Notes under the pieces: model-generated
Told to the model about the DNA's origin: nothing
The model's database searches: none
Seen by the model: only the letters and a program-made list of their open reading frames with translations
In this document: piece by piece, positions 7,594 through 15,357 of the stretch
Layout of the letters: each line of letters begins with the position of its first letter
How positions within the stretch are numbered: the first letter of the stretch is position 1
Program-made: the position numbers and the translations under genes
DNA from: JBMNQI01 sp050944055
GTDB lineage: Bacteria > Bacillota > Clostridia > Oscillospirales > Oscillospiraceae
NCBI GenBank assembly: GCA_050944055.1
Contig: JBMNQI010000005.1
Location: 1-54,070 of the forward strand
Reading direction: 5' to 3'
DNA: 54,070 nt

Positions 7594-9505
7594 AACAACG
7601 CCCGCAGCCGGGTACGGCCTTATTAACATGACTATGCTTAAAAAGAACATAACCCGCTTCTGGCCGCTCTGGGGCGCTTACCTTGTCGTCTGGCTTCTAA
7701 TCCTGCCCATCTCCTACGGCAATTCCTTCCTCAATGGCGCCGGTGATGCCAACAGCGTCGCCAGGATGGCCGGCGATATATATGATTTAGCCGGAGTCGG
7801 CGGAACGATTATCGGCGGCATATGCGGGATTCTCAGCGCCATGGCTGTCTTCTCCTACCTGACAAGCAGCCGGGCCGTGGGAATGATGCATTCGCTCCCG
7901 CTTCGCCGGGGCGCCCTGTTCACGACAAATTACCTTTCCGGCTATCTGTTTATGCTCGTGCCGAACATACTTGTGTTTTTCGTAACCCTCGCCGTCTATT
8001 CGGCCTACGGGCTTGCGGGCTTCTTTGTTCCGATGTGCGTCTGGCTCGTGACGGTATGCGTCCTGTGCTTTTTCTTCTATTCCTTCGCCGTTTTATGCGC
8101 GATGCTTACGGGCCATATTCTTATCCTGCCCGCGGTTTACGTTATTCTCAACGGCGTAATAATCATCTCCAAATTCCTTGTCCGCAAGGTATTCGGCATG
8201 CTGGTCCTCGGCTACAACGGCGACATGAGCGCGACAAAGCTTGATTTTCTCTCGCCCTTTTACTATCTCGCATCCTTCAGAAACTGGGATGCAGGCTGGA
8301 GGGATAATACGGGCGTCCTCCACCCTAACTTCGGAGGCTGGTGGCCGGTACTCGGATACGGGCTCGCCGCTGTTGCGATTGTGGGAATCGCCTTCGCCAT
8401 CTACCGCCGCAGGCACAGCGAATCCGCGGGGGACGTCGTCGCCGTCCCGGTTCTTAAGCCCGTCTTCAAATACTGCATGGGCTTCGGGCTCATTATCACG
8501 CTCGGGCTTTTGCTGACCACGATTTTCAAGGGCAGGGCCTACGGAGCCTCCCTGTCGCTAATTATGTTCCTGTGTATGCTTGTGTCCGCGTTTTTGGGCT
8601 ATTTCGCCGCCGAGATGCTCATACACAAGAGCCTGCGCGTATTTAAAAGGGGCTGGAAGGGTTTTATCATATTCTGTGCCGTATTCGCCGCGCTGTTCTG
8701 CTGCGTTGAGTTCGACATGAGCGGATTTGAGACGCACATTCCCGCGACTGCGGATATCAGCGGCGTTGATGTTTATTCCCCCTCCATAAGAAACTACAGC
8801 GCCCACTTGTTTGAGGACGAGGCGGGTATTGAGGCCGTCCGGTCCATGCACGAAGTCCTCACGAAGCATAAGCGGGAGCTGGATAAGGCCCAGAACAGCC
8901 CGGATTATAAATACTCGGAAATGGCCCCGACGCTTGAATACAAGTACGCGCCAAGCCTCGAGCTGTCTTCTGTCGAGCGCGTAATCCTGACGTATACGCT
9001 AAAAAGCGGCAAAACTATTACACGGAGATATTATGTGCCCGTGACCGAGGAGCTGCTCGGCGATCCTTCCTCGCCCGCAGGCGCGCTAAACGCCATACTC
9101 AACGACAGGTCAAAGATAGTTGAACAGCTCACGCTGCCCGACGGGGTGGTCTTTACCGAAGGCTTCATAGACAGCGAGTACTTCATTGACGAGGAGACAA
9201 ATTTCTTTATCCAGCTCGACGGGGCTCAGGCCCAAAGAATATACGACGCCCTGCAGTCTGATCTGAGGACCTCCTCCGCGGGCCGCGTATGGATGCTGCG
9301 CGGGGAGGATTACTACAAAAATTCGGTCCGCGCCTCGGTCCATATCTCAGCGAAGCTCCCCATAGGATTTAACGATTACGGGGACCCGATTTACGACAGA
9401 TTCAGCATCTATTTCGTCCCCACCGTGGACAGCAGGAATGTTTTGAACGTGCTGGCGAGCATTGAAGGCGTCGATGAGCGCCTGCTGGAGCCATGGATAA
9501 AATGA
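7568..9505 (+). CDS. ABC transporter permease, large (645 aa)
   Basis: This is the membrane partner of the preceding ATPase. It has about six hydrophobic segments in residues 25-330 and two or three more around residues 300-375. A long soluble domain of about 250 residues follows (ISGVDVYSPSIRN onward to the C terminus), probably outside the cell. The start chosen is ATG at 7568 with GGGAGGTG 6 nt upstream, inside the 3' end of the ATPase gene. The large C-terminal extracytoplasmic domain is unlike simple ABC-2 permeases and may sense or bind the substrate. The stop overlaps the TraX-like gene by 13 nt. The family is inferred from context and topology. Confidence 0.8.
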   Translation: MRSKTSFSETTPAAGYGLINMTMLKKNITRFWPLWGAYLVVWLLILPISYGNSFLNGAGDANSVARMAGDIYDLAGVGGTIIGGICGILSAMAVFSYLTSSRAVGMMHSLPLRRGALFTTNYLSGYLFMLVPNILVFFVTLAVYSAYGLAGFFVPMCVWLVTVCVLCFFFYSFAVLCAMLTGHILILPAVYVILNGVIIISKFLVRKVFGMLVLGYNGDMSATKLDFLSPFYYLASFRNWDAGWRDNTGVLHPNFGGWWPVLGYGLAAVAIVGIAFAIYRRRHSESAGDVVAVPVLKPVFKYCMGFGLIITLGLLLTTIFKGRAYGASLSLIMFLCMLVSAFLGYFAAEMLIHKSLRVFKRGWKGFIIFCAVFAALFCCVEFDMSGFETHIPATADISGVDVYSPSIRNYSAHLFEDEAGIEAVRSMHEVLTKHKRELDKAQNSPDYKYSEMAPTLEYKYAPSLELSSVERVILTYTLKSGKTITRRYYVPVTEELLGDPSSPAGALNAILNDRSKIVEQLTLPDGVVFTEGFIDSEYFIDEETNFFIQLDGAQAQRIYDALQSDLRTSSAGRVWMLRGEDYYKNSVRASVHISAKLPIGFNDYGDPIYDRFSIYFVPTVDSRNVLNVLASIEGVDERLLEPWIK

Positions 9506-10278
9506 CGGCGCCATGCCCGGGTAAGCCGGCGGCTTACCCGGGCTTTAGCGGCTCTCTTCTAAAGCGTATAGCCGTCGTGAGCATGGTGCTTGACCATGTA
9601 GGCTCCTTTGTTACGCGCGGCGTCTACGCGCCCTACATGAAGGACGGTTATATGTATTTCTCGGACAGGCTCCCGCTCTATGTCCGGGTCTTTGCCAGAA
9701 TTAACCCGTTCCTCGAGGCGCTCGGCATGCTCGCGATACCGATATTCTGCTTCCTGCTGGCCGAGGGCTTTGTTCATACGCGCTCGCCTTTAAAATACGC
9801 TTTGCGCCTCGGAATCTTCGCCCTCTTATCCGAAGCACCCTACGACCTGGCTCATTTCGGGAAATTCTGCGATTTTAAGCTCCAGAACGTCATGTTCACG
9901 CTGCTTGTCTGCCTGCTGACTCTCATTGCCATGGACTTCGCCCGAAAGCGGTTTTCGGGCGGCAAGCCAAAGACGGCCGCCGCCTATATACTGTGCTGGG
10001 CCGCAGGCTGCGGGCTTGTATATCTTATCAAAGCCGAATACGTCTTCCTCGCCGTGACCTCCGTCTCGCTTTTTTACCTGCTGCGCCAAAACCGCTTTTT
10101 CCGCCTTTCTGGCGTCGCGCCGCTCATAGTCGCCTCGCCCTGGGCGCTGCTTTCCGCCGCGCCGATTCTCCTATATAACGGCGAGCGCGGCACAGGGAGC
10201 AAGTATTTCTTCTATATCTTCTACCCGGCCCATTACCTCGCTATCTGGGCAATAGCAAAATACTTCGCCTCGCTGTAA
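9493..10278 (+). CDS. TraX family membrane protein
   Basis: This 261-residue membrane protein resembles TraX, named for the F-plasmid pilin N-acetylase and common in Bacillota chromosomes without conjugation genes. Recognisable features are the first helix with a conserved VLDHVG-type sequence (VSMVLDHVGSF, about residues 29-39), the segment LGMLAIPIFCFLLAEGF with RYALRLG-like KYALRLGIFALLSEAPYDL, and a late FYIFYPAHYLAIW. There are about 8 transmembrane segments. In frame, ATG 9493 and ATG 9502 are both possible; GGAG at 9487-9490 favours 9502. A 13-bp perfect hairpin lies inside its first codons. It is the last gene of the GntR-ABC operon. Confidence 0.82.
   Translation: MDKMTAPCPGKPAAYPGFSGSLLKRIAVVSMVLDHVGSFVTRGVYAPYMKDGYMYFSDRLPLYVRVFARINPFLEALGMLAIPIFCFLLAEGFVHTRSPLKYALRLGIFALLSEAPYDLAHFGKFCDFKLQNVMFTLLVCLLTLIAMDFARKRFSGGKPKTAAAYILCWAAGCGLVYLIKAEYVFLAVTSVSLFYLLRQNRFFRLSGVAPLIVASPWALLSAAPILLYNGERGTGSKYFFYIFYPAHYLAIWAIAKYFASL
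9515..9543 (+). promoter_or_regulatory. Strong hairpin within the first codons of the TraX-like gene
   Basis: GCCCGGGTAAGCC (9515-9527) pairs perfectly with 9531-9543 across a 3-nt loop. It starts about 10 nt after the permease stop and is followed by TTTAGCG. It could attenuate transcription or limit translation of the last gene. Confidence 0.5.
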
Positions 10279-10300
10279 GCCCTCTGCCCCTCATACAGTC

Positions 10301-10340
10301 GGAACCGTGCCGACGCTTTGCGCCGCACGGTTCCTTTTTA
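10301..10340 (+). terminator. Terminator after the TraX-like gene
   Basis: A 10-bp stem (10301-10310 with 10325-10334) is followed by TTTTT. Confidence 0.85.
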
Positions 10341-10417
10341 TGCCTAACAGTATTTGGCCCAACACAAATCCCGAAAACTATGTTATCCTTTATGTAAACT
10401 AACTTTGGAGGTATTCT

Positions 10418-11377
10418 ATGAAAAACTCTGGAATTAGAATATGTACAGTGATAATTATAATCGCGCTTCTTATCAGCTTTTCAAGCCTCGGCGCTTCGGC
10501 CGCCGTATCCGGCTCGCAGGCCGGCCGTGTAACTCTTGGCTACGGCAACCTCAACATAAGAAGCGCCGCGTCAACCTCGTCGGCAGTCGTTTCAAAAGTA
10601 CCCAACGGCAGTTACATAACGCTGATCTCAAAAAGCGGGAACTGGTGGAAGGTAGAATACGCCGAAGGGAAATACGGCTACTGTTACGCCTCGTACATAA
10701 CGGCTGTATCCGGTACATACGCGGCATACGCGACCGGCAGCTTAAATGTCAGGTCCGGCCCGGGTACTTCATACGGCGTCGTCGGCTGGCTTAACAGCGG
10801 TGAATACGCAGTCGTCCTGTCCTCGTCCGGCACGTGGAAGAAGGTCTTGTTTAACGGCGTCCAAATAGGCTACGCGAGCGGAGCATATTTGACGACCGGC
10901 TCGTCCGGTTATACCCAGGTCTATTTAAGCGTACCCAGCTTCAAGCAGAAGGATTCGCGCTGGGCCAATATAGCTCTCGGCAGGAACGGGGACACAATAG
11001 GCACAAGCGGCTGTTCCACGGTCGCCCTGTCTATGACGGAATCCTATCGCACCGGGACGACGGTTTACCCGAGCGAGATGGTTTACAGGCTGGGCTATAC
11101 TTCAGGCGGCGCTGTGTACTGGCCAGGCTACTACACGGCCTATACGGGCGGCGACTACCTCGCGAAGGTCTACAGCCTACTCAAGGCCGGAAAGCCCGTG
11201 CTCGTCGGCTCAAAGGACTCTTACGGCGGCCAGCACTGGGTTGTAGTGACGGGGTTTAAGGGCGGCTCGCTCTCAGCCTCAAACTTTGTAATCAACGACC
11301 CCGGCACAGCCGCAAGGACTAACCTCCAGCAATACTTCGGAGCCTACCCGTATTTCTACAAGCTCATGTATTATTAA
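10418..11377 (+). CDS. Secreted SH3b-SH3b-C39-like peptidase protein
   Basis: This is an exported protein of 319 residues with a signal peptide (residues 1-28, cleaved near ASA-AV). Two bacterial SH3 domains follow (about 36-97 and 101-160, each with the LN-[IV]-RS motif), then a papain-like C39_2 domain (about 168-316). Candidate catalytic residues are Cys199 in GTSGCSTVA, His273 in GGQHWVVV and Asp294 in INDPG, with Gln177 (FKQKDSRW) as the oxyanion glutamine. SH3b domains usually bind peptidoglycan, so it probably cleaves peptides at the cell wall. TTGGAGGT precedes ATG 10418. It stands alone between a terminator and an IS remnant. Confidence 0.88.
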   Translation: MKNSGIRICTVIIIIALLISFSSLGASAAVSGSQAGRVTLGYGNLNIRSAASTSSAVVSKVPNGSYITLISKSGNWWKVEYAEGKYGYCYASYITAVSGTYAAYATGSLNVRSGPGTSYGVVGWLNSGEYAVVLSSSGTWKKVLFNGVQIGYASGAYLTTGSSGYTQVYLSVPSFKQKDSRWANIALGRNGDTIGTSGCSTVALSMTESYRTGTTVYPSEMVYRLGYTSGGAVYWPGYYTAYTGGDYLAKVYSLLKAGKPVLVGSKDSYGGQHWVVVTGFKGGSLSASNFVINDPGTAARTNLQQYFGAYPYFYKLMYY

Positions 11378-11405
11378 AACAAAGGGCGCGTTGCAAAATA
11401 GCGCC

Positions 11406-11456
11406 AAAAAAGGAGACCAGGAACCTCGAGGAAAGGTTTTCTGGTCTTCTTTTTTT
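11406..11456 (+). terminator. Hairpin at the left end of the IS remnant
   Basis: AGGAGACCAG (11411-11420) pairs with CTGGTCTTCT (11441-11450) with one G-U pair, flanked by an A run and a long T run. An inner AACCT/AGGTT helix extends it. It can insulate the element from outside transcription and also terminates the upstream gene. Confidence 0.75.
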
Positions 11457-11471
11457 CTGTATAATAAGAGT

Positions 11472-11645
11472 ATGAAACAAACCATACAGCAAGAACAGTT
11501 TAGAGCATATGAGCGAAATGGTCAACTGGTTCTTGCAATAAATTCAGAAATAGTATTACCAGAGAACGCACCAGTCCGACGCACTGTTAACGGCTCAGGG
11601 CATCATAAATCTCAGGAGCAGAGGGGATGGGAAAAAACTGGATGA
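11472..11645 (+). pseudogene. Transposase N-terminal fragment
   Basis: This is a 57-codon remnant beginning MKQTIQQEQF. The segment EIVLPENAPVR resembles the N terminus of IS1182/IS5-type transposases, where an [D/E]-x-APVR sequence precedes the first helical domain. Immediately after VR the sequence becomes unrelated and stops, so the catalytic DDE domain is deleted. A TATAAT box and short leader precede the ATG at 11472, as in a native transposase promoter. The fragment cannot be active; the element could only move with a transposase supplied from elsewhere. Confidence 0.6.
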
Positions 11646-11708
11646 AAACAGAGACGGCAAGAAGCAAAAATTCTCATTTTGCAACGCGCCCATTTCGCCG
11701 CTTCCTGC

Positions 11709-12173
11709 TCAAATTTCCAGAAAGCTTATTATGCCGTTTGTCGCAAGCAGGACTATTACTCCGGCCAGCAACACGCCGAAGAAGATGGCAATCAGCGAAT
11801 CCCGAAGGCGCATTTCAAGCACGCCCGCTATTAGAGCCCCCGTCCACGCGCCTGTTCCGGGCAGCGGTATCGCGACAAGTATAAATAGGCCCCACATCCT
11901 GTATTTCATCGCCACCCTGCCCTTTATATGCGCCCGCTTTTCAAGCCTGTCGATCGTGGCGCTGAGCTTAGGGTATCTGCGAAGCCACGCAAAGATCTGC
12001 CGTATAAGCAGTATGATCGGTATTACCGGTATCATATTCCCGATCAGGCTTGCGAAAAACGCCGCATTATCTGACAGCCCGAGAGAAATCCCAAAGGGTA
12101 TGGCGCCGCGCAGCTCTAAGACGGGAAGCATCGCCATCCCCGCCGTGAGTATCAGCTTGTATAAATAACTAAT
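11709..12173 (-). CDS. Putative small multidrug export protein (COG2426 family), possible ATT start
   Basis: This is a small polytopic membrane protein of the Sm_multidrug_ex family. Hallmarks are ELRGAIPFGISLG near the N terminus, the GNMIPVIPIILL helix, and a second-half GTGAWTGALIAG motif, giving about four to five transmembrane segments. The first ATG (12137) would remove most of the first hydrophobic segment before ELRGAIP. The frame stays open upstream to 12173, where an ATT codon stands 7 nt after GGGAGTG (12187-12181), giving an N terminus typical of the family (154 residues). No ATG, GTG or TTG exists in that interval. The ATT start is inferred; the conservative alternative is 12137. 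The transport role is a family label only. Confidence 0.75.
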   Translation of the reverse strand: MSYLYKLILTAGMAMLPVLELRGAIPFGISLGLSDNAAFFASLIGNMIPVIPIILLIRQIFAWLRRYPKLSATIDRLEKRAHIKGRVAMKYRMWGLFILVAIPLPGTGAWTGALIAGVLEMRLRDSLIAIFFGVLLAGVIVLLATNGIISFLEI

Positions 12174-12299
12174 ATGATATCACTCCCGTCGACTTTTTCG
12201 GCGGATGCGGCGCCCGCCGCAATAAATACGGCCGCGCATACTTCCTGTAATTGCCTTTATTTCTAATATCTGGGTTTATAATATGGATATGTCATTATA

Positions 12300-13496
12300 C
12301 TAATATGTGCTTCTAGTGTCAATACGGCTTTTACCGAAGGCGAAGCATCCTTTAGCGGCGTCAATAGCGTCCAGATACGCGGATTCAACCTGCTCGGCGA
12401 AATGGGTCGAGGAGAATTTCCGCTCCGCCGTGAGTCTGGCACAGCCCCTCATATCGCCCGCGCCGCCGCTCATGAAAAACCTGAGCTTGCCGGAAAAATC
12501 CTCGCCGTCCTCATACTGCCAGCCGTTTTGGCCGTCCACTATAATATCCTTGAGGCAGTCGTCCCTGCGGCAAAGCACCGGGAGTCCGGCGGCCAGCGCC
12601 TCGATATATGTAAGGCCCTGGGCTTCGCTGCCCGAGGCGCAGACAAACAAATCCCCCAGATGGTAATAATCTGCGACGTTCTCCGGCCTTACCATGCCGG
12701 TAAAAACCACGTCCCTGTCAATGCCGAGCCGGCTTGCAAGGCTTTCAAGAGCCGCTTTGTGGGGGCCGTCGCCCACAATCAAAAGAGTTGAATGCTCCGG
12801 GCGCAGTGCGGCGAACAGATTCAGTACCTCCTCGAGGTTCTTTTCCTTTGCCAAACGTCCAATAAAGAGGAGCACGCGGTTTCCGGTTGGTATGCCGAGT
12901 TTCCGCTTCAGGCGCGAAAGCCCTGCATCGTCAGGCTTTTCGGCGAAAGCCCCGAGGTCCAGCCCGGTCGGTATAACTCTTATTTCCCGGTCTATATTAT
13001 AGCCCCTGAGTATTGAGCGCACTTTTTCGGAGGGGGCTATGACACAGCCCGTCTGCTTTATTACCCAGCGGGAAATCGCGGCAACCATATGCCGCCCCCC
13101 GGCCTTATTGGGAGAGAAGTAATGCGTATAGTTTTCATAGATCGTATGATACGTATGAACTATGGGGATATTCAGCTTTGCGGCTATTTTCCGGGCGACA
13201 AGGAAAGTTGAAAACTCGCACTGGGTGTGTATAACGTCCGGCCTCCACTCCACTATCTCGTCTATGTATTCGCGGGCGGGCGATGTTCGGAGGCGCGCTC
13301 CGGGATACAGTTTGCCGATTCCCACGGAGGCGATATAGGTTACGCCGTCCCCCTTCCAGGACCTTGTTGTTTCCGACAGGGTCAGCACTCTGACGTCGTG
13401 CCCGCGCAGCATGAGCTCCTTCCTCAGATTCATTACGGAGGTCACTACGCCGTTGACGGCGGGCGCATACCAGTCTGTGGCTATCAGCACCTTCAT
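12300..13496 (-). CDS. Glycosyltransferase family 4 (diacylglycerol glucosyltransferase-like)
   Basis: This is a GT-B fold retaining glycosyltransferase of 398 residues. The N terminus ATDWYAPAVNGVV is the acceptor-side glycine loop typical of GT4 enzymes. The donor domain carries FIGRLAKEKN and the EX7E motif in SEAQGLTYIEALAAG. The overall pattern, with HTYHTIYENYTHYF, is close to 1,2-diacylglycerol glucosyltransferases that make glycolipids or lipoteichoic-acid anchors, although the acceptor is not proven. Its ATG overlaps the stop of the preceding gene by 4 nt (ATGA), so it is translationally coupled to the zinc-PLC-like protein. The last residues contain Arg and Lys that could help bind membrane. 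Confidence 0.88.
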   Translation of the reverse strand: MKVLIATDWYAPAVNGVVTSVMNLRKELMLRGHDVRVLTLSETTRSWKGDGVTYIASVGIGKLYPGARLRTSPAREYIDEIVEWRPDVIHTQCEFSTFLVARKIAAKLNIPIVHTYHTIYENYTHYFSPNKAGGRHMVAAISRWVIKQTGCVIAPSEKVRSILRGYNIDREIRVIPTGLDLGAFAEKPDDAGLSRLKRKLGIPTGNRVLLFIGRLAKEKNLEEVLNLFAALRPEHSTLLIVGDGPHKAALESLASRLGIDRDVVFTGMVRPENVADYYHLGDLFVCASGSEAQGLTYIEALAAGLPVLCRRDDCLKDIIVDGQNGWQYEDGEDFSGKLRFFMSGGAGDMRGCARLTAERKFSSTHFAEQVESAYLDAIDAAKGCFAFGKSRIDTRSTY

Positions 13497-14071
13497 ATGG
13501 CAGCCCTGCAGGCCTGTCCGGCTCTGGCTTCCGGAATGAGCTGATTAAATACCAGCCCCGCGGCCACAAATATATAGCGCGCGTCCGTCAGTATTCCCGC
13601 CTTCGTCTTCAGGTACTGCTTATGAATCAAACTTATCGTCTCCTCCAGGTTTTGCTCCCCTAACCTGAGCAGCATGCTTTGCTGCTTTAATATGTAATCG
13701 CTGAAAAAGGCCTGCAGCTTTAATTCGTACTGCCTGTGCTCGGAGATTTTGTTTCCGAAGCGCTCGTTATGGGCGTAGGTAAAAGAGTCGGAGACATAAT
13801 GAATGAGCTTGCCCAGGCGGTAGTAATGCAGCATTCCCCACCGCCTGCTTTTTTGCAGCCTGCCAATCGTGCGCCTTATGAAGCTCTTAGTGTTAATAGA
13901 ATTATGCCCTCTGAACAGCTGAAGCTTCCGCGAGCATTTTATATATGTAAGGTAGTTATAGTCCGGGCCGACGCAGCCCATTTTGAACGCCTTCTCGTGC
14001 TTCGGCGCGGGCAGTACAAAAAGGCCGTCTATTAAGAATTTCCCCAAAAGCTCATGGCTCTTTGTTTTCAA
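13493..14071 (-). CDS. Zinc-dependent phospholipase C-like protein
   Basis: This 192-residue protein is of the Zn_dep_PLPC family. It has His and Asp patterns typical of the tri-zinc site: KSHELLGKF near the N terminus, GCVGPDYNYLTY, FRGHN, and LIHYVSDSFTYAHNE. The start chosen is TTG at 14071, preceded by AAGGAGGAG at ideal distance. An ATG at 14167 is in frame but has no ribosome binding site and adds a 32-residue basic leader that the family lacks. No signal peptide is visible, so it is probably intracellular, as for many clostridial members of unknown substrate. It is coupled to the downstream glycosyltransferase, suggesting a shared role in membrane lipid turnover. Confidence 0.8.
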   Translation of the reverse strand: MKTKSHELLGKFLIDGLFVLPAPKHEKAFKMGCVGPDYNYLTYIKCSRKLQLFRGHNSINTKSFIRRTIGRLQKSRRWGMLHYYRLGKLIHYVSDSFTYAHNERFGNKISEHRQYELKLQAFFSDYILKQQSMLLRLGEQNLEETISLIHKQYLKTKAGILTDARYIFVAAGLVFNQLIPEARAGQACRAAI

Positions 14072-14254
14072 TATCTGCTCCTCCTTGACGGAAACGTCCC
14101 GCTTTTTAAAACGCCTGTTCTTTCTGCCGGCCTGAGAATCAGCGGCGGGAATCAGGCGATATGCCATTTCTGCGGGGCACCGATTCTCATTTTAATATAA
14201 GATAAGAAAGAAATAAACAACTAAATGTTAACTTCTGCGCTTTGTCAAGTTAAT

Positions 14255-14284
14255 AAATAAAAAAGAGCCGCGCGGGGCGGCCCT
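14255..14284 (-). terminator. Terminator of the tspO gene
   Basis: On the minus strand, GGGCCGC pairs with GCGGCTC (one G-U), followed by a T6 run (A run at 14259-14264 on the plus strand). It lies just after the tspO stop. Confidence 0.8.
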
Positions 14285-14296
14285 TCCTCAAAGCTG

Positions 14297-15082
14297 CTAA
14301 ATGCGTTTTTTTCTTGAGGCCAGGTAGATTACCGCAGCTATAAGCAGCACCAGGCAAAAGCATAAAACGGCGATTATCGCCGGGTAGCGGCCCCCGAGTC
14401 CCGCCGTGGAGATATGTCTCATCAGAATGCCGAGATAAGCCCATATAAAGACGAGGCCGTATGCTATGTCCTTAAGCCTCAGCGTCGTCGCGAGGCCTAT
14501 GACTAGACCGGCCAGTATCACGGCTATTGCCCAGAACGTTTCGGGCAGGCCGAAGCCGCCCCACCCGAGGCTTACGAGCATCACCGTGAAATTGGAGACA
14601 GACGCTACGGTCACCCAGCCGAAATAGACGCTAAACGGGATCCTGCAGAAGAGTTTTTCTCTACCCAAAGGCAGCGCCTCGCTAAGTCTTAGGTTTATAA
14701 GAATGAGCGAAATAAGCGTTATAGCCGCCATCAATATCGTGGAAGGAATAAGCAGATAGTGCCACAGCACGACCCAGGCCGTTCTGGCGAGCGAGGACAC
14801 TATGAAAAGCGCGCCTACGCTCCCGGAGAGGAAGGCCGACTTTTCCGCGCCTCTTATTAGCCCGAGATGATATATAACATATAAGGCAAGCAGTATGTAA
14901 ATCAGCCCCCATATGGCGAAGGTATAACCGGCGGGCGTGAACAGGTTCGGGTGCATTTCGGCAATCCGGGCTGTTGTCAACCCGCCCAGCGGAATAAAAT
15001 CCGCAATAAAACTAACTGAGAGCATAAGCAGGTATGAGGCCGCAACGAATATGTTCTGCAGCCTGCGACAGTTTTTTCCCAT
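14297..15082 (-). CDS. TspO/MBR-like membrane protein (tryptophan-rich sensory protein)
   Basis: This 261-residue membrane protein has about nine hydrophobic segments. It contains the TspO/MBR-like sequence NLFTPAGYTFAIWGLIYILL near residue 45, SVYFGWVTVASVSN in the middle, and a C-terminal WAYLGILMRH. Short TspO proteins have five helices; this longer type is common in bacteria and is often annotated as tryptophan-rich sensory protein. A role in tetrapyrrole or lipid-related signalling is known only for other members. AAGGAGGG stands 7 nt before the ATG. It is monocistronic with its own terminator. Confidence 0.8.
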   Translation of the reverse strand: MGKNCRRLQNIFVAASYLLMLSVSFIADFIPLGGLTTARIAEMHPNLFTPAGYTFAIWGLIYILLALYVIYHLGLIRGAEKSAFLSGSVGALFIVSSLARTAWVVLWHYLLIPSTILMAAITLISLILINLRLSEALPLGREKLFCRIPFSVYFGWVTVASVSNFTVMLVSLGWGGFGLPETFWAIAVILAGLVIGLATTLRLKDIAYGLVFIWAYLGILMRHISTAGLGGRYPAIIAVLCFCLVLLIAAVIYLASRKKRI

Positions 15083-15357
15083 GAATTAACCCTCCTTTTC
15101 CGTTTATATCCTGCGTGAGATTAGCGAGTTTCTTCGGGATTCGCCGGAGCCTTTTTTTGAGCCGTCATTTTTCGCGTTTACTGCGCATAAACACAGGTCC
15201 GAAGGCCTGGCAAGCGCCCCCTCCTATTTTTATGAGAAAAAAGGCCAGAATATAGAAGGCATACTGAAAAAATTGTTTTGCAATAATAAACGAGAGCAAA
15301 GCATGCTTTTAAAGAACGCGGTTTGTCCGCGAACGGGGGTCTAATATATCGTTTAAA

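Larger units (their letters stand above)
11384..11691. mobile_element. 308-bp internally deleted insertion sequence (MITE-like, IS1182-type?)
   Basis: The element is bounded by perfect 16-bp terminal inverted repeats GGGCGCGTTGCAAAAT (11384-11399) and its complement (11676-11691). Inside the left end is a strong hairpin terminator (about 11406-11455). A TATAAT box (11460-11465) and the 5' end of a transposase-like ORF follow, and the rest of the transposase is missing. No clear target duplication is visible. It inserted 6 bp after the stop of the SH3b/C39 gene. Assignment to the IS1182 group rests on the ORF's N-terminal sequence and is tentative. Confidence 0.75.
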
